Of a stretch of 64,000 nucleotides of DNA, positions 35,280 to 46,420 are shown in pieces. The notes beneath the pieces were generated by a model. It ran no database searches, was not told the origin of the DNA, and was given only the letters and a program-made list of their open reading frames with translations. The position numbers and the translations under genes are program-made. This DNA comes from Apteryx mantelli (Eukaryota; Chordata; Aves; Apterygiformes; Apterygidae): positions 66,911,684-66,975,683 of the forward strand of contig NC_089982.1 in the NCBI RefSeq assembly GCF_036417845.1, read 5' to 3'. Positions within the stretch are counted from its first letter, which is position 1. Every line of letters starts with the position of its first letter.

Positions 35280-38200
35280 CGTGCACTGAATTTTCTTCTT
35301 GTTGCTTAAAGGGTTTATATCACATAGTACAGAGTGCTCAATTTCTGTTGACTTCAGTGGCAACCAAAAGCATCTAGTAACTCAAGGAACCAGGCCCCAC
35401 TTACTGATCTGTAGTGAATGGTAAACACTACCAGAGTTGAGACATAAGAACAAATTTAAATACAAGGTCTGCATAATTTAAAATTTTGTATTTATTACAC
35501 AAATCAGTGGTTGAACTGTTTAAAACTAAGTTATTTAAGCCCTGCCAAAGCCAGGGGAAGCGTTCTGAGTCAGGCTTATCATTTCCAAAATGATTTAGAG
35601 AAACACAGCTTGGAGGCACCTTTGAAGGACCTGATTTCAGCAAGTATTGAGTCTGTCCCATCTTTAAAGCTGATGCTTTGCTAAGTAACTCTGGTTGGGT
35701 ACTCAGAATCATTAGTTGCCTTTGAAAACTGAAGGTGATTAAATAAGGAAATCTATTTTACTTTCATTTTGTAGACTCTGTGGGATGGGGTCACTTCCTC
35801 CTTTTTGGGGTTCACTAACACATACAGGTATGGACAGACCCAGGTCCTTCATATGGTTACCTCATTCTCTCAAGATCTGAAGGTGGAAGGAGGAGGAAAG
35901 ACAGAAGGCATAGCAACTGACCCTCTATATGGCCAGGGAGGAGGTCTTTTGGCCCTGAGTTTTGCATATCAGATGGTAGAGAAGGAGCTGCCTGGCTGAG
36001 CCCAAGCAGCACAGCTCTGGAAAGAAAGGGCAGATGGGAACAGGGAACACTGGACACAGGCTGTAATAAAAGGATTCAAGATTTCAACAGCTTGTTCAAT
36101 CAGTTTGGACCAAACTTTCTCCAGCTCGGTGCTGGCTCTGGGCTTGACCTAAGCTCATTCCTTTGGGCACAGCACTAGTTAACACTGCTATCTGGCTTCT
36201 AGTTTGGCAACTGCCTCATGTCTAGCTGACTTGGAGAAAGATTAGAGGACAACAGATCTGTCTGCATCCATTTGTATAACGTACCCTGTACCTATTATGT
36301 GCACAATGAGTCCCATCCCTAGCTGAGTCTTATAAAAGATGACTCATAATATGTCTTCTAAAATCCTAGCTATTTATAAAAGATAGTGACCTTAAAAAGC
36401 AACATAGGTAGTGGAACCACAGTTATCTGAATCTTTAGTTCATTTTAAGTAGTAGGTTTATCTCTAGATGTAGCAGTTTATATCTGGTGATATAAATCAC
36501 ACATTCTAGTAGTATGCATTATGATATAACCCTTCTGGAATTTTATAAGCACAGGATGTACAATGTGGTTTAACCGCGTCTAGGAAAGAAAATAAACAGG
36601 CAGTTGCCCACAGAGCGTATCTTACATCTGAACTTCTGTGTACGTGCCAACAAAAGTTATCACTTTACGTGCTAACTGGACAACTAGATGTCAGAAGTGC
36701 CTCTGCTGTTTGAAATGGAAGCTATTATTCAGCATAGCTCAGAGGATTTACAACATTGTCCTTAACATGATAATAATAAAGAGTAGGATAGTTAGCAGTC
36801 TTAAACAGGAGTGTTGTTAAATAGTTTTCACTTGTCTGGCATAATCTCAAAGAGGACAGTAGCACAAAGAAAAACCTTAATTTGTATCTTACTGCCTGTT
36901 AAGGCTTAATAATAATACGGTAGTTCCCAAAACCTACAGTCAGGTTTGTGGCTTACTCTGCTATACCTTGCACACAAGTACAATCCCTGCATAAAGAGTT
37001 TTTATAATCTAAAGGCAAGATGCAAGAAGTGAGTATAACAAACAATAGGAAGGAAGAGGGGGAGGGAAGATGAGGTTAACAGTAATAACATCATGTGGTT
37101 ATGTAGGTTAACAATGCGAACAGCTTGATGACTGACTTCTGTAACCTTTTATTTTTAAATACTTTTTAAAGACACTCTACATTAGATTACATTTTGTTCT
37201 TCACCCTATCCCCCAAAAAGTATCTTCAATTATCTTCCATTAGATGAAGTTTTCTATGTTTGCATATAAACTACCCTGCATATCTCTTCTTAGCTTTCCT
37301 GGGCTCTTAAAAGAAACAGCTCTCCATCCCTGAACCTCTCTCATGCAGTGCTCCTCTCCACTGAGGCACAGAGGGATGCCTGTCCGACAGTTTTTGTGGT
37401 GCCGGACTGTTCTCCTAGCCCATCTCACTACACACAGCTCTCTTGCAGTGGTAGTCTGCAGTGGTGGCTGCTGCCCTCTGCTTCCTCATCCCCAGGGTGC
37501 TCCTACAGATATCAGGTATGAGAAGTCTTCAGTGAATCCATGAATCAGAGAGTAAGCGCGGATGCCTTCCAGGCTAGCAGGACCTGCCCACTACCCTACA
37601 GCGCTCCCAGGTGCCTCCGGCTCCCACGCCCTGGTGGGTGTTCACAAGCACAAACATTGGCAGAGCTGAAATTTGTAAGGCCCCACCTTCATGCTGCCGG
37701 GAGCACGGCTCCCGCATCGTTCTGACCTCGTGCCATGCTTAACGTGCATACCCGCCAAACCAGTTCTAAGATTAAACCACAACATACTGGATTACAAAGT
37801 GATTACTGAAAAGGACTACAGCAGGATAATCTATGTAAAAATCTCCTCCACTCTTCCAAAATGGACTAGAGAACATACTGTTTCTTTTTGATCGGTCTTC
37901 TCCACATAGAACTGACTTTGACGTAGCAGTAGAGTACAACAAAGGTAAATTCATCTGAGCTCACTGAAATCAAGAGAACAGGGAAGACTGAGCTGATCAG
38001 TTAAACTATGAATTGTTACAAATAATTAACAAAGCAAAAGGAAGAATTAAGGATTATAATATGGCTACAGATGTTTTATAGCTTTTATTCATATCTAAAA
38101 ATGAATTGAATTTGCAATCGTTACCATTCTGAACCAATATGAAAACAGATGTCTTTATGCAGAAAAAGTATTTAACCAGAGGCACTGTCTCAGCTCTAAT

Positions 38201-39101
38201 GCTTTCATGATGTATTTTAGTACACCGTTTACACTGACAGAAATTCTTACACCCAAGCCTGTAAGTCAATGACTTAGAGCGCATTTTTTCAGATAGTCTG
38301 CTCTCCTGTTCATTAGGCTCTTTGAAAAAATGCATGCGGACAAACTTCACCTTATTGGCTCTGCAAGTAAAATGTGCTTTTGGAAAAAGCCCCCAAATAA
38401 TGAAAATTCATTTGATTTTACAAACACAAAAGAAACCCACACTCTTGATTATACCTATTTTTCTCCTGTATTTGGTGCTTAAGGGAATTTCAGACTAACT
38501 ATAAAACGGTGCAAAAAAAGACCTCAGCAGCCTACTCTAAAAGAAAACCACAAACTGCACGTAATCCCTTGATAAAACTACCACTAAAAAACTATTTGAC
38601 ATTATAATCCAGCCCATTTTACTATGTACTAGGAAAGTCTAGGTCTCACTCATAACCACATCATGTAGAATGGGAGGAAACGTTGATTGAAACCCTTAAC
38701 CTGTAATTCTACATATAAATATGCACACAGGAATTTTTCCAGTCGTGGCTTCAGAGTAGAGTTGGGAAATTAATTTTTTTCACAAAGAGTATAAAACTAG
38801 GTGCCCCTTAAACACTATTTTGAGGATTTAGTGATATTTAAACCTTGTGCTAGTCCTGTGAAGAAGTTAAACTAATTTTGTGTGTTTAGTGGCTTACAGA
38901 AACTGCTCATGTCCTCAAGCAGTGAAAATAATACTTGATTTTGATCTGTTTCTTTATTAAAAAAAAAAATTGAGAAAGTTATATGTTCCGTGAAGCTGTA
39001 GATTTTTTAGGGTACTCTAAACATATGGTCAAAGAACGTTTAATCCTAAAAAATAATTATCTTGTAATACTGCCAGCTTGGTGTCTATTTGGATTATTTA
39101 T

Positions 39102-39117
39102 TTTGTCACGTGACAAA
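39102..39117. promoter_or_regulatory. 16-bp perfect palindrome centred on the E-box GTCACGTGAC
   Basis: TTTGTCAC and GTGACAAA form a perfect palindrome. Its core GTCACGTGAC is the ideal site for USF and MiT/TFE (TFEB, TFE3, MITF) basic helix-loop-helix factors. It lies about 6.5 kb upstream of the RBPJ start in AT-rich, CpG-poor DNA where a retained CpG is uncommon. Function is inferred from the motif only. Confidence 0.5.
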
Positions 39118-39744
39118 TTTTAATTGTTGTGGGCTTACTCTCACTTTCATTTCATTCTCCCTCAGAACATCATTTTGAACCTTAGCTCTTCTGTAGCCCA
39201 TTTTCCTTAATCCTCATCCTGAAAAAAGATTATTTCTGGTAGTAATTAATGAAAAGAAATTTCATACAAATTGCCTGGGAAAATTTCATTGCTCAGATCC
39301 AGGACATCTGACACTTGTGAATAAAATAACCTTTTGAATTTTTTTCCTTTCAGGGGATTGCAAGTGACTTTTTAATGCTAAAATTCATTAGTGCTTGGTT
39401 ATCATATTGATGAGCTTTGTATAAATGAATGACTGACCAGATAAGTCATAACTAAGGTAATGAGCTTATAGTTGTTGTGGAGGTTACTGAAGACATGTCA
39501 TTGATGCTAATTAATTAATTTTCAGTATAATTTCATTTATTGTCATACTTGCTTCAGAATTCAGTAAGAATCATCTCTTCTTTAGTCTTAACTATTGGTG
39601 TTTCATTTCTAATGGTGTAGACAGCTGTATCCTTTTCTAGAATTCTAGTTAGCCAACCACTCTTGTACTCATGGCTTCATTATCAGTTTGTTTTTCTGCT
39701 CATTACTGGCATTGACCTTGCCAAGAGCTAAGCACATGCATAAT

Positions 39745-39800
39745 TTTACTCATGCGATTAGGCTCATTAAAGCTAATGGGATTAGTCAAGAAAGTAAAGC
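39745..39800. repeat. Imperfect palindrome of an ancient amniote interspersed repeat
   Basis: TTTACTCATGCGATTAGGCTCATT, AAAGCT, then AATGGGATTAGTC...AAAGTAAAG form a long imperfect inverted repeat. It is followed by TGTTTAAGTGTTTG and GGGGCAGTG. This resembles a widespread amniote element of the form 'TTACTCA..AGTCCCATT-GA-AATGGGACTA..TGAGTAAAG...AAGTGTTTGCAGGATCGGG'. I do not know its database name. Confidence 0.45.
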
Positions 39801-40549
39801 TACCTCTGTTTAAGTGTTTGTAGTTCGGGGCAGTGCTACTAGAAACAAGATCAGGAAACTCTGGGAGGAATTCAGACTAAACAATAATTTTCATTAAAAC
39901 TCACATAAAGAGAAATTCAAACAATTTATGCCTGATGCTGCTGTGATAGGTGATGAACAATAGTTGCCATTGTTTTCAAGCAGGTTTCCAGGTACTTGGC
40001 TTTCGAGATCAGAGCTACAGATCCCCACAGAAAGGTTTTGTCTTCTGAATTTCCTTGATCTCTCATGCCTTTCAACTGTGTATTCCCCTTTCCCAGTTCC
40101 AAAGTGTGAAAGAGGTTTTTTATATTTTTTTTGTCAGGCCTGGCAAAATTCAGAGGTGGACAGGAATTTTCTAACATTGCTTTTTCTTCAGAAAATGATG
40201 GCTTGTCAAAACTGAAACTGGTTTCAGCAAACTTTACCAGGTCATTTCTCAAGTGCAGGGTGAAATTTCTGATGAAGGATAGTGAGAAATATACATTCCA
40301 GCCAAGAGCCTAGTGGCAGGGGCTGACTGTAAGGTGAGAGCTATGTCACGATGCTGGGAACTGGGAGACTTCAGTCCCTCCAGTAATATTTCATTAATGT
40401 GGAGAGTTTGCGAGAGACGCACCCACAACAGGTTTCATTCACACAGAATGAGGGAGGTTGCTCAAAATTAAACAAAGTAAAGATATCCATGGTCTCGGAG
40501 AAATGGCCAGACAGTTTTGGCATGGGCTTATCTGTTTAAGTTTTTATTT

Positions 40550-40563
40550 GGGGGGGGGGGGGG
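40550..40563 (+). repeat. G14 homopolymer
   Basis: Fourteen consecutive G after a T-rich stretch. Confidence 0.95.
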
Positions 40564-41987
40564 AACCTTCAAGAAATAATGCTTTTATTTCAATATAGAG
40601 TGGGGAAAAAATCTCAAAACATTGTGTGGAGAAGGAAATCCATTGCCTTCCCAGTCACTTCTGTCCTGCCTTTGTACCTTCCATAATTTTACGTCTGAGC
40701 ACTGCAAGCCTGCCTTCTGAAAGCCTCACAAAAGCGTTACGGCAGGCAGAAACACAATACTTAGAGTGCAGCTGTTTTCCAGCCCCCTTTCTTTGGTACC
40801 CGTCTCCGCTAAGAGAGGGGTGGCAGGGAGCTGTTATTCCATCTCTGCTTCCTTCTCCAAGGAAGTTAGGGAACTGGACCTTCATGACAATTTTATGGGC
40901 GTTTGTACCACGGGCAAAACATACAGTGGATGTGTATAGATCCAATTTTGAACAAGCTATTATTTCGATTAGTCACTTTGACCCCTGATGAGATGCCTCA
41001 TATACGCAAATTATAAAAAGGCTGGCCTCTCACTTATAAAACCAAATACCAACTGCTTTGCTATCATTCTGAAGCAATAAATCTCCCATAGCCTTGGAAA
41101 AAACATCAGTTGTGGACTTTCACCCATTTTATACCTTTCTTTCAAAACAAACATTTATTTTGATCCCTGATAAAAATGTATAAATGACAATGAAAAGGCA
41201 TGGTAGCTGCTCTTTGTAGTTAATACTGACTCCTCTGCCTTGTTTTTTTCAGGGTAGAGGTTAAAAAAACAGAAAATCCACCACTACCAATTCCAATATT
41301 TGGGGGTGGGGGATATTTTCGAGTATTACTCATTGTACTCGCTCATTTTTTTTTCTAGGAAAGTAACTGAACTATGCCCCAAGGCACACAATTTTATTAA
41401 CGTTGGAAAGAGCCATGTGGTGTTCATACAGTGTTTAATCTTGATGAAATCTCAGCAGCCAAGGTTTTATGATTAATGGCAGAGGAGGAACACTCAAGTG
41501 ACAGTTAGGGTTTTGCCAGTTTGTACTGTATATACAGCTGTTGCTGCATAGGGGAGGGAAATGTAGGGTCTGGCTGTCTGTTCCAGACAAAAAGAAATGG
41601 CACATGCTATTACTTCCAGATCATTGCAGCCCCTGCACCACCATCTGCTGGGGGTCAGAGCAGTTGTCCGAGTCGGCGTCAGTCATGCACAAACTCAATG
41701 CTGTCCGCGGTGCAGCACCCAGCAGTACATATTTACGAGAACAATAACGCAGACCTGCTCCCTGGACAGGGGCCTCACAATGCTCCGCCACGGTCCCGAC
41801 AAAGGGACGCAACGAGAGGGGTATGCATTACAAAGGCAGTTCTTGGGGATCACAGCTTTGCGATTTCAGGCCCTAACACAAACTGAAGGGAAGAAAAACT
41901 GTCACCAGTAAGCTCAAACCTCACGATCGTTGTGTTTGTATTTGGTGTAGCATCTCAAAAAGGGGTGCCTGTGTCTCCAGGCTTCCC

Positions 41988-42047
41988 CTTTTCCTATTTA
42001 CAAAGTCCTGCAAAGTTCTATTTACAAAGACAGTTAAATAGGAAAAG
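41988..42047. repeat. 13-bp inverted repeat enclosing a 12-bp direct repeat
   Basis: CTTTTCCTATTTA (41988-42000) pairs perfectly with TAAATAGGAAAAG (42035-42047). CTATTTACAAAG occurs at 41994-42005 and again at 42018-42029, 24 bp apart. Each copy includes TATTTAC, the forkhead (FOX) core RTAAAYA on the other strand. Confidence 0.85.
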
Positions 42048-45000
42048 CTTTGATAATAAACGTTAAACACTGATATATTATTCTGTAGCAGCAGCAAGAC
42101 AATCTCTGCCACTTACCCCAACTTCCCTCTGCGTCTTTTTACTGGGCTCAGGCCACATGCTGGAGCATGGTGCTGAGACCCCTGAGCTAACATAAACTGA
42201 ACCGTTCCTGGAAACAGAACTGGTACAATTGTGTCAGCATGATGTTGAAACGGAACTAGCAGTTTTAGCGTCTCTTCAGCCCCAACAGCTAGTGAGTAAT
42301 TCATTTATACTGCTAAAAATATCTGATTCAGTAAGAGCAGTGTGACATACCACACAAGGTTGCTTGCAGGGTGTTGCAAACCCTTTGCATAGTGCTTTCC
42401 TGTACCCGTGACTGAACACAGTTACACAGACATGAGACCTTTGGTTCCTAGAACCAGAGGTGGGCCTCATTGCTGTGCATCGGTGTAACGCACGGTGCAG
42501 AGGCACAGAGGCAAAGCATAGCTTTTCTTTTAGATCTGGACTAGCTTGCTGAAGGGCTAAGTCAAGTGTTTCTGCACTGCATCAAAATAGAAGCATTTGG
42601 GGGGCTTCGTGCGAAGACATCTGCATTGCTTGTGACAAACTCAGCAGTATTCAACTGAGTTTATCAGTTTGGTCTCAGCATCGGCACTGTCAGAAGAGGC
42701 ACCAGTGCCAGCATGGGGTGAGAGGAATGGGCAGCAGCCCTGGGAAGCTGCAAGGAGGGCAGGTGGGGCTGGACACAGAACATTTTTTAAGTGAGACTTA
42801 TTGCCAAATAACTAGAAACCATTCTGTTGTAGCAAAAATACACTGAGGACTGCTGTACTCTCAGCCTTGCATAGCTGCAGTATCTGTTACAGCACTACCA
42901 CATACATAATCTTTGACATTTCATCTGATAATTAGTGGTTTTGGCTCAAGCAAACCAGGTCTTGTTAGATCCCATCCTCAGCTGTTTTCATCTGTTTTAC
43001 TAAGCTCCACTCTGGATATTTTCACATAAAGCCTCTTGAGTCCGCATAACATTTGACAGCGTTCTTGGATGCACCCTGGAACATAGTACAGAGTGCCGCA
43101 CCTACATGCCTCCCAAAACTCCACCTCCTTGGCTCTGCTGGCACCAGTTCACCCCAGCTGCCAGAGCAGCAAAGCTGGTTCTGGAGCCTGCAGGGGAATA
43201 TGGGGCACCACTTACTGTGTTCCTGGGAAACATCACAAGACTCAGTTACGCATTTGTACTTGGAGGGCATTTAGCTTGTGCTGCTCAGCTCTGAGCTAAA
43301 CTGTGCAAGTTTGTACTCTCAGCAGTCTTTCAGCATAGGACAAGAACTAAGAGAAGGATTTTTTTTTTTTTTTAATCTGATGTTGTGGAACTGAGTTTGA
43401 AGCAAAAAGTTGCAGAACAATAGTCAATATTTACTTTAGATGTTGTATTATAATGCAATGCAAAGTGTAAATAACTTGATGTCTCTTTAATTTTGGAGAG
43501 GGGAAAGCAGGGGATGGGAAGCTAGCAGACTGGCTCTCTCAGGAGACTAGTAATAAAATGAAAGGATAAAGAGCCTTTAACCTCTAGATGATTGATCTAA
43601 GTCTGGCCCAAATGTGTAGAGACTGAAAGTCATTCCTATCTGATGCTGCTCAGCAGTCTAAGAGATGATTTGTTGTCCTGTGTGTCTAGTTCCCAACAGA
43701 CAGCAGTTATGTCATCGAAAACATCCCTGTTGGCACTTGCTTAAACCTTTGTTGGCAGCTTTATTCTAGCAGCCAATGGCTAAATTAGCACGGAGAATAG
43801 ATAGGTTCCTCGACCTGCAAGTCACTCTTCTGGGCAGGGTTAAGACATATTCTTTAAACATTGCTGGGAGAACGTAGGACTCGTTTTGTGTGTTCTGCAG
43901 ATAAATAAGGGACTTCACAGGAGCTTTGTCGCAGGCCATATGTTTACTGACAAATTCAGAACACAAGAATAGATACATTCTGGCCTAATATATAACATTT
44001 CTTGTAAAAATAAAGTTGTTACCAAACAAACAATTGAACAAACCTTGGTACTCTCATTCTAAGGCAAATTCCTGCTAATCCATGTTCTTTTATGAGGAAA
44101 TTGGTGAAATACTCCCTCCCCCTTGACTATTCTTAAAACCAACCATATTATGGCATACTTAAAAGACATGGTGCTCTGAATAAATCCTATTCTTAGCTTC
44201 TATTTGGTAAATCTGTCATTGTGTTTCAAAACAGTTCTGTTTAATTGTTTTAATTGTCTAGATGAAATAGATTTATACAATGCCTGGCCCATTGGGAACC
44301 CAATTAGGCACTGCAGCTAAGGAGTCTAATGCAAAAAACACTCAGCATCCACAAATTACACTGGAAACTTTTCATTTAGATACTTAAGTGGGAAATGAGC
44401 TGTTAGGAAAATCTGGGCCAAAATAACATTTTCATTTTTTATATTGCCCCTTCACTTCATCAACATCAGCCTTCATCACTGAGGATGTAGATTTGTTAAA
44501 ATAAATACCAGTTCTGTGAGTTACCAGATCACCAGGCAATATAAATTCAATCCAAATCAGGTGCAATGAAATGTCTGTTGAATTAACCAGAGCACACAAC
44601 ACAGTGTTTATACCAGCTTCTTTATGCTGGCTAAATGACAACTGTGGGAAAAAAGGTGATATTTGAGTAAACCAGAAGTGCACAGGGCAAAGTTTTGCCT
44701 TTTTGAACAAATTTAATCTAGTACAGTAAGCTGTACCAGGTGAGCATGTTGCATCAAGAGGCTGTGACATTTCTGATCTGGGATTAACTGCCCTAATTTT
44801 GGATTTATTGCCTGATGGAGCCTTGGCCTGATTTTTTCCCTGGAACCACTTGTATGCTGTTTCCTACATATGGGCATCGAACTCATTTAAAAATCTGCTA
44901 ACCCATCTCCCAAACCTTTTCTCTGAACTGCTTCTGCCATAATGTCTGCAAGAAGCTTCTAATGCCTAATGGCTATATAAATTACAATTAGGAAATAATG

Positions 45001-46299
45001 GATTCATAAAATATAATTGCATAGTTTTATAAAAGCAATGTTTTAGGGATATGGTTTAGGGCACACACTGACTATAGAATATAGTTAGAGAGGACTTCTG
45101 TTGCTTTTGTCCTCCATCCCTTCTAACTGAGTGCTGTGCCCACTTACAGCACTGTATTTTAGCCGCTTGAATTTTCTGCTTTGAAAAAATCTTTGCAGTG
45201 ATATTTGTATAATACAGGAAGTTCAACAAGCGTATTGGAGATGCTTACAACTTTAGGAGGGAGAAATATATATTCAAAGTTTTTAATATTTTAATATCTA
45301 CTTTTAAGTATTTTTGTTCCCATTGTTTATATTTTTACTTTCATAGTTGTAGAAATCTTTTGAAAAGATTGTTGAAAGGGTTGTCTTGCTTTAATCAACT
45401 TAGTAAACTTTTGTTTTGTCCTTTATGTTGATTACAAAGGAAGCTGACATTGCTCCATTTTACTTGCATTTTTTAAGCCCTTGCGCTGTTAATGGCTGAG
45501 CACAACCCTACAGAGTTACAGGATTTTGCTTGCTCATCAACTGTTTCAATACTGCTGCAAAAGGTGCATAAGAGAAAAACGTTTTTGTGATCCTACAGAA
45601 ACTCTGGCTGGGCTGGAGTAGTGGCTGGAAAGAGACATGGTAGAGAGGGAAATAATAGGAAAGAAGTGAAGGAAAAAGAAAGAAAAAGTGGTAGAAAGGC
45701 AAAGGGAGAGACTTGCTTCAATAAATAGAGGGAGGGATAGCTGAGCAGAAAGCATCAAATTGCTCCCAATCTCTGTTCTGGCACTTGCAGATCTATTGAA
45801 AATAGGCCAGAAGGACATGCTGAATTTGTTGCTCCTGTGTGCCAGTCTTTTCTGCAGCAGTGAGAGAAACCAATCAGTGCTGCTTCAAAAGCAGCTGGAA
45901 GCTGAGAAAACCCTGGTCCCCTGCTGCCTGGCAAGCAGCAGTACAGGGTCTTCTCAGTTTCCAGCCACTACAGAGGCTCCATTGACAAACTGCGTGCTGC
46001 ATTTGGAGGAGCACAATGTGACCGTGAAAGAACCTGCGAGACAAAACACGGGAGGGGGAGGAAAGGGGGAGGAGGGAGAATTAAATGGGAACGCAGGAGC
46101 AAGCCATAGGCAGGCAGACAAAATCAAAAGAAAAATATGCTAATCACTGCAAAAGGGGTGATGAACGTAAATCATAATCATATTCCGCACCTCCAAACTG
46201 CGTTATGGAAGAACAGAATTGTGGTAGCAAGACTCAAGAAAACAAAGTAACACTGTGCTAATATTCATTCTCGCCGCCTCTCTGAGATACAGCCAAGTT

Positions 46300-46420
46300 T
46301 TTTTAGCCCCCCATTTTTACAAATGCAGTTATGAAGTACAGAGCGACCAAAAGACTTGCATCAGGTCCCGCAGTGGATTAGCAAGGGCACTGTGAACAGT
46401 TCGCATCCTCATCCTCAGTT
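46300..46420 (-). mobile_element. MIR/CORE-SINE-like fragment, reverse orientation
   Basis: The blocks CCCCATTTTTACAAATG, GTACAGAGCGACCAAAAGACTT, GCATCAGGTCCCGCAGTGG and GCATCCTCATCCTC follow the order of a reversed MIR (CCCCATTTTACAGATGAGG...CACAGAGAGGTTAAGTGACTTG...AAGGTCACACAGCTAGTAAGTGG). It is strongly diverged. Confidence 0.5.

Larger units (their letters stand above)
33461..39744. other. Upstream of RBPJ, no gene recognised
   Basis: AT-rich unique sequence directly upstream of the RBPJ island. It contains a T17 run at 34792-34808, a 9-bp hairpin at 35259-35279, a segment near 35345-35400 (TTGACTTCAGTGG ... AACCAGGCCCC) that resembles ancient amniote interspersed repeats, and the E-box palindrome at 39102-39117. 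In mammals the neighbour on this side is SMIM20/SEL1L3; neither was seen here. It could be intergenic, or intron of a longer RBPJ transcript or of a divergent noncoding RNA. Confidence 0.5.
39801..46299. other. Upstream of RBPJ, no gene recognised
   Basis: Mixed unique sequence with somewhat GC-richer patches (about 40.65-40.9, 41.6-41.9, 42.1-42.8 and 43.0-43.3 kb) that contain overlapping open frames on both strands but no recognisable domains. It also holds a G14 tract, a T15 tract (43359-43373) and the inverted/direct repeat at 41988-42047. Confidence 0.5.

Noticed and set aside
37455..37490. CTCF-like GCTGCTGCCCTCTGCTTCC near 37.47 kb
   Set aside because: Misses key bases of the core consensus; too weak without binding data.
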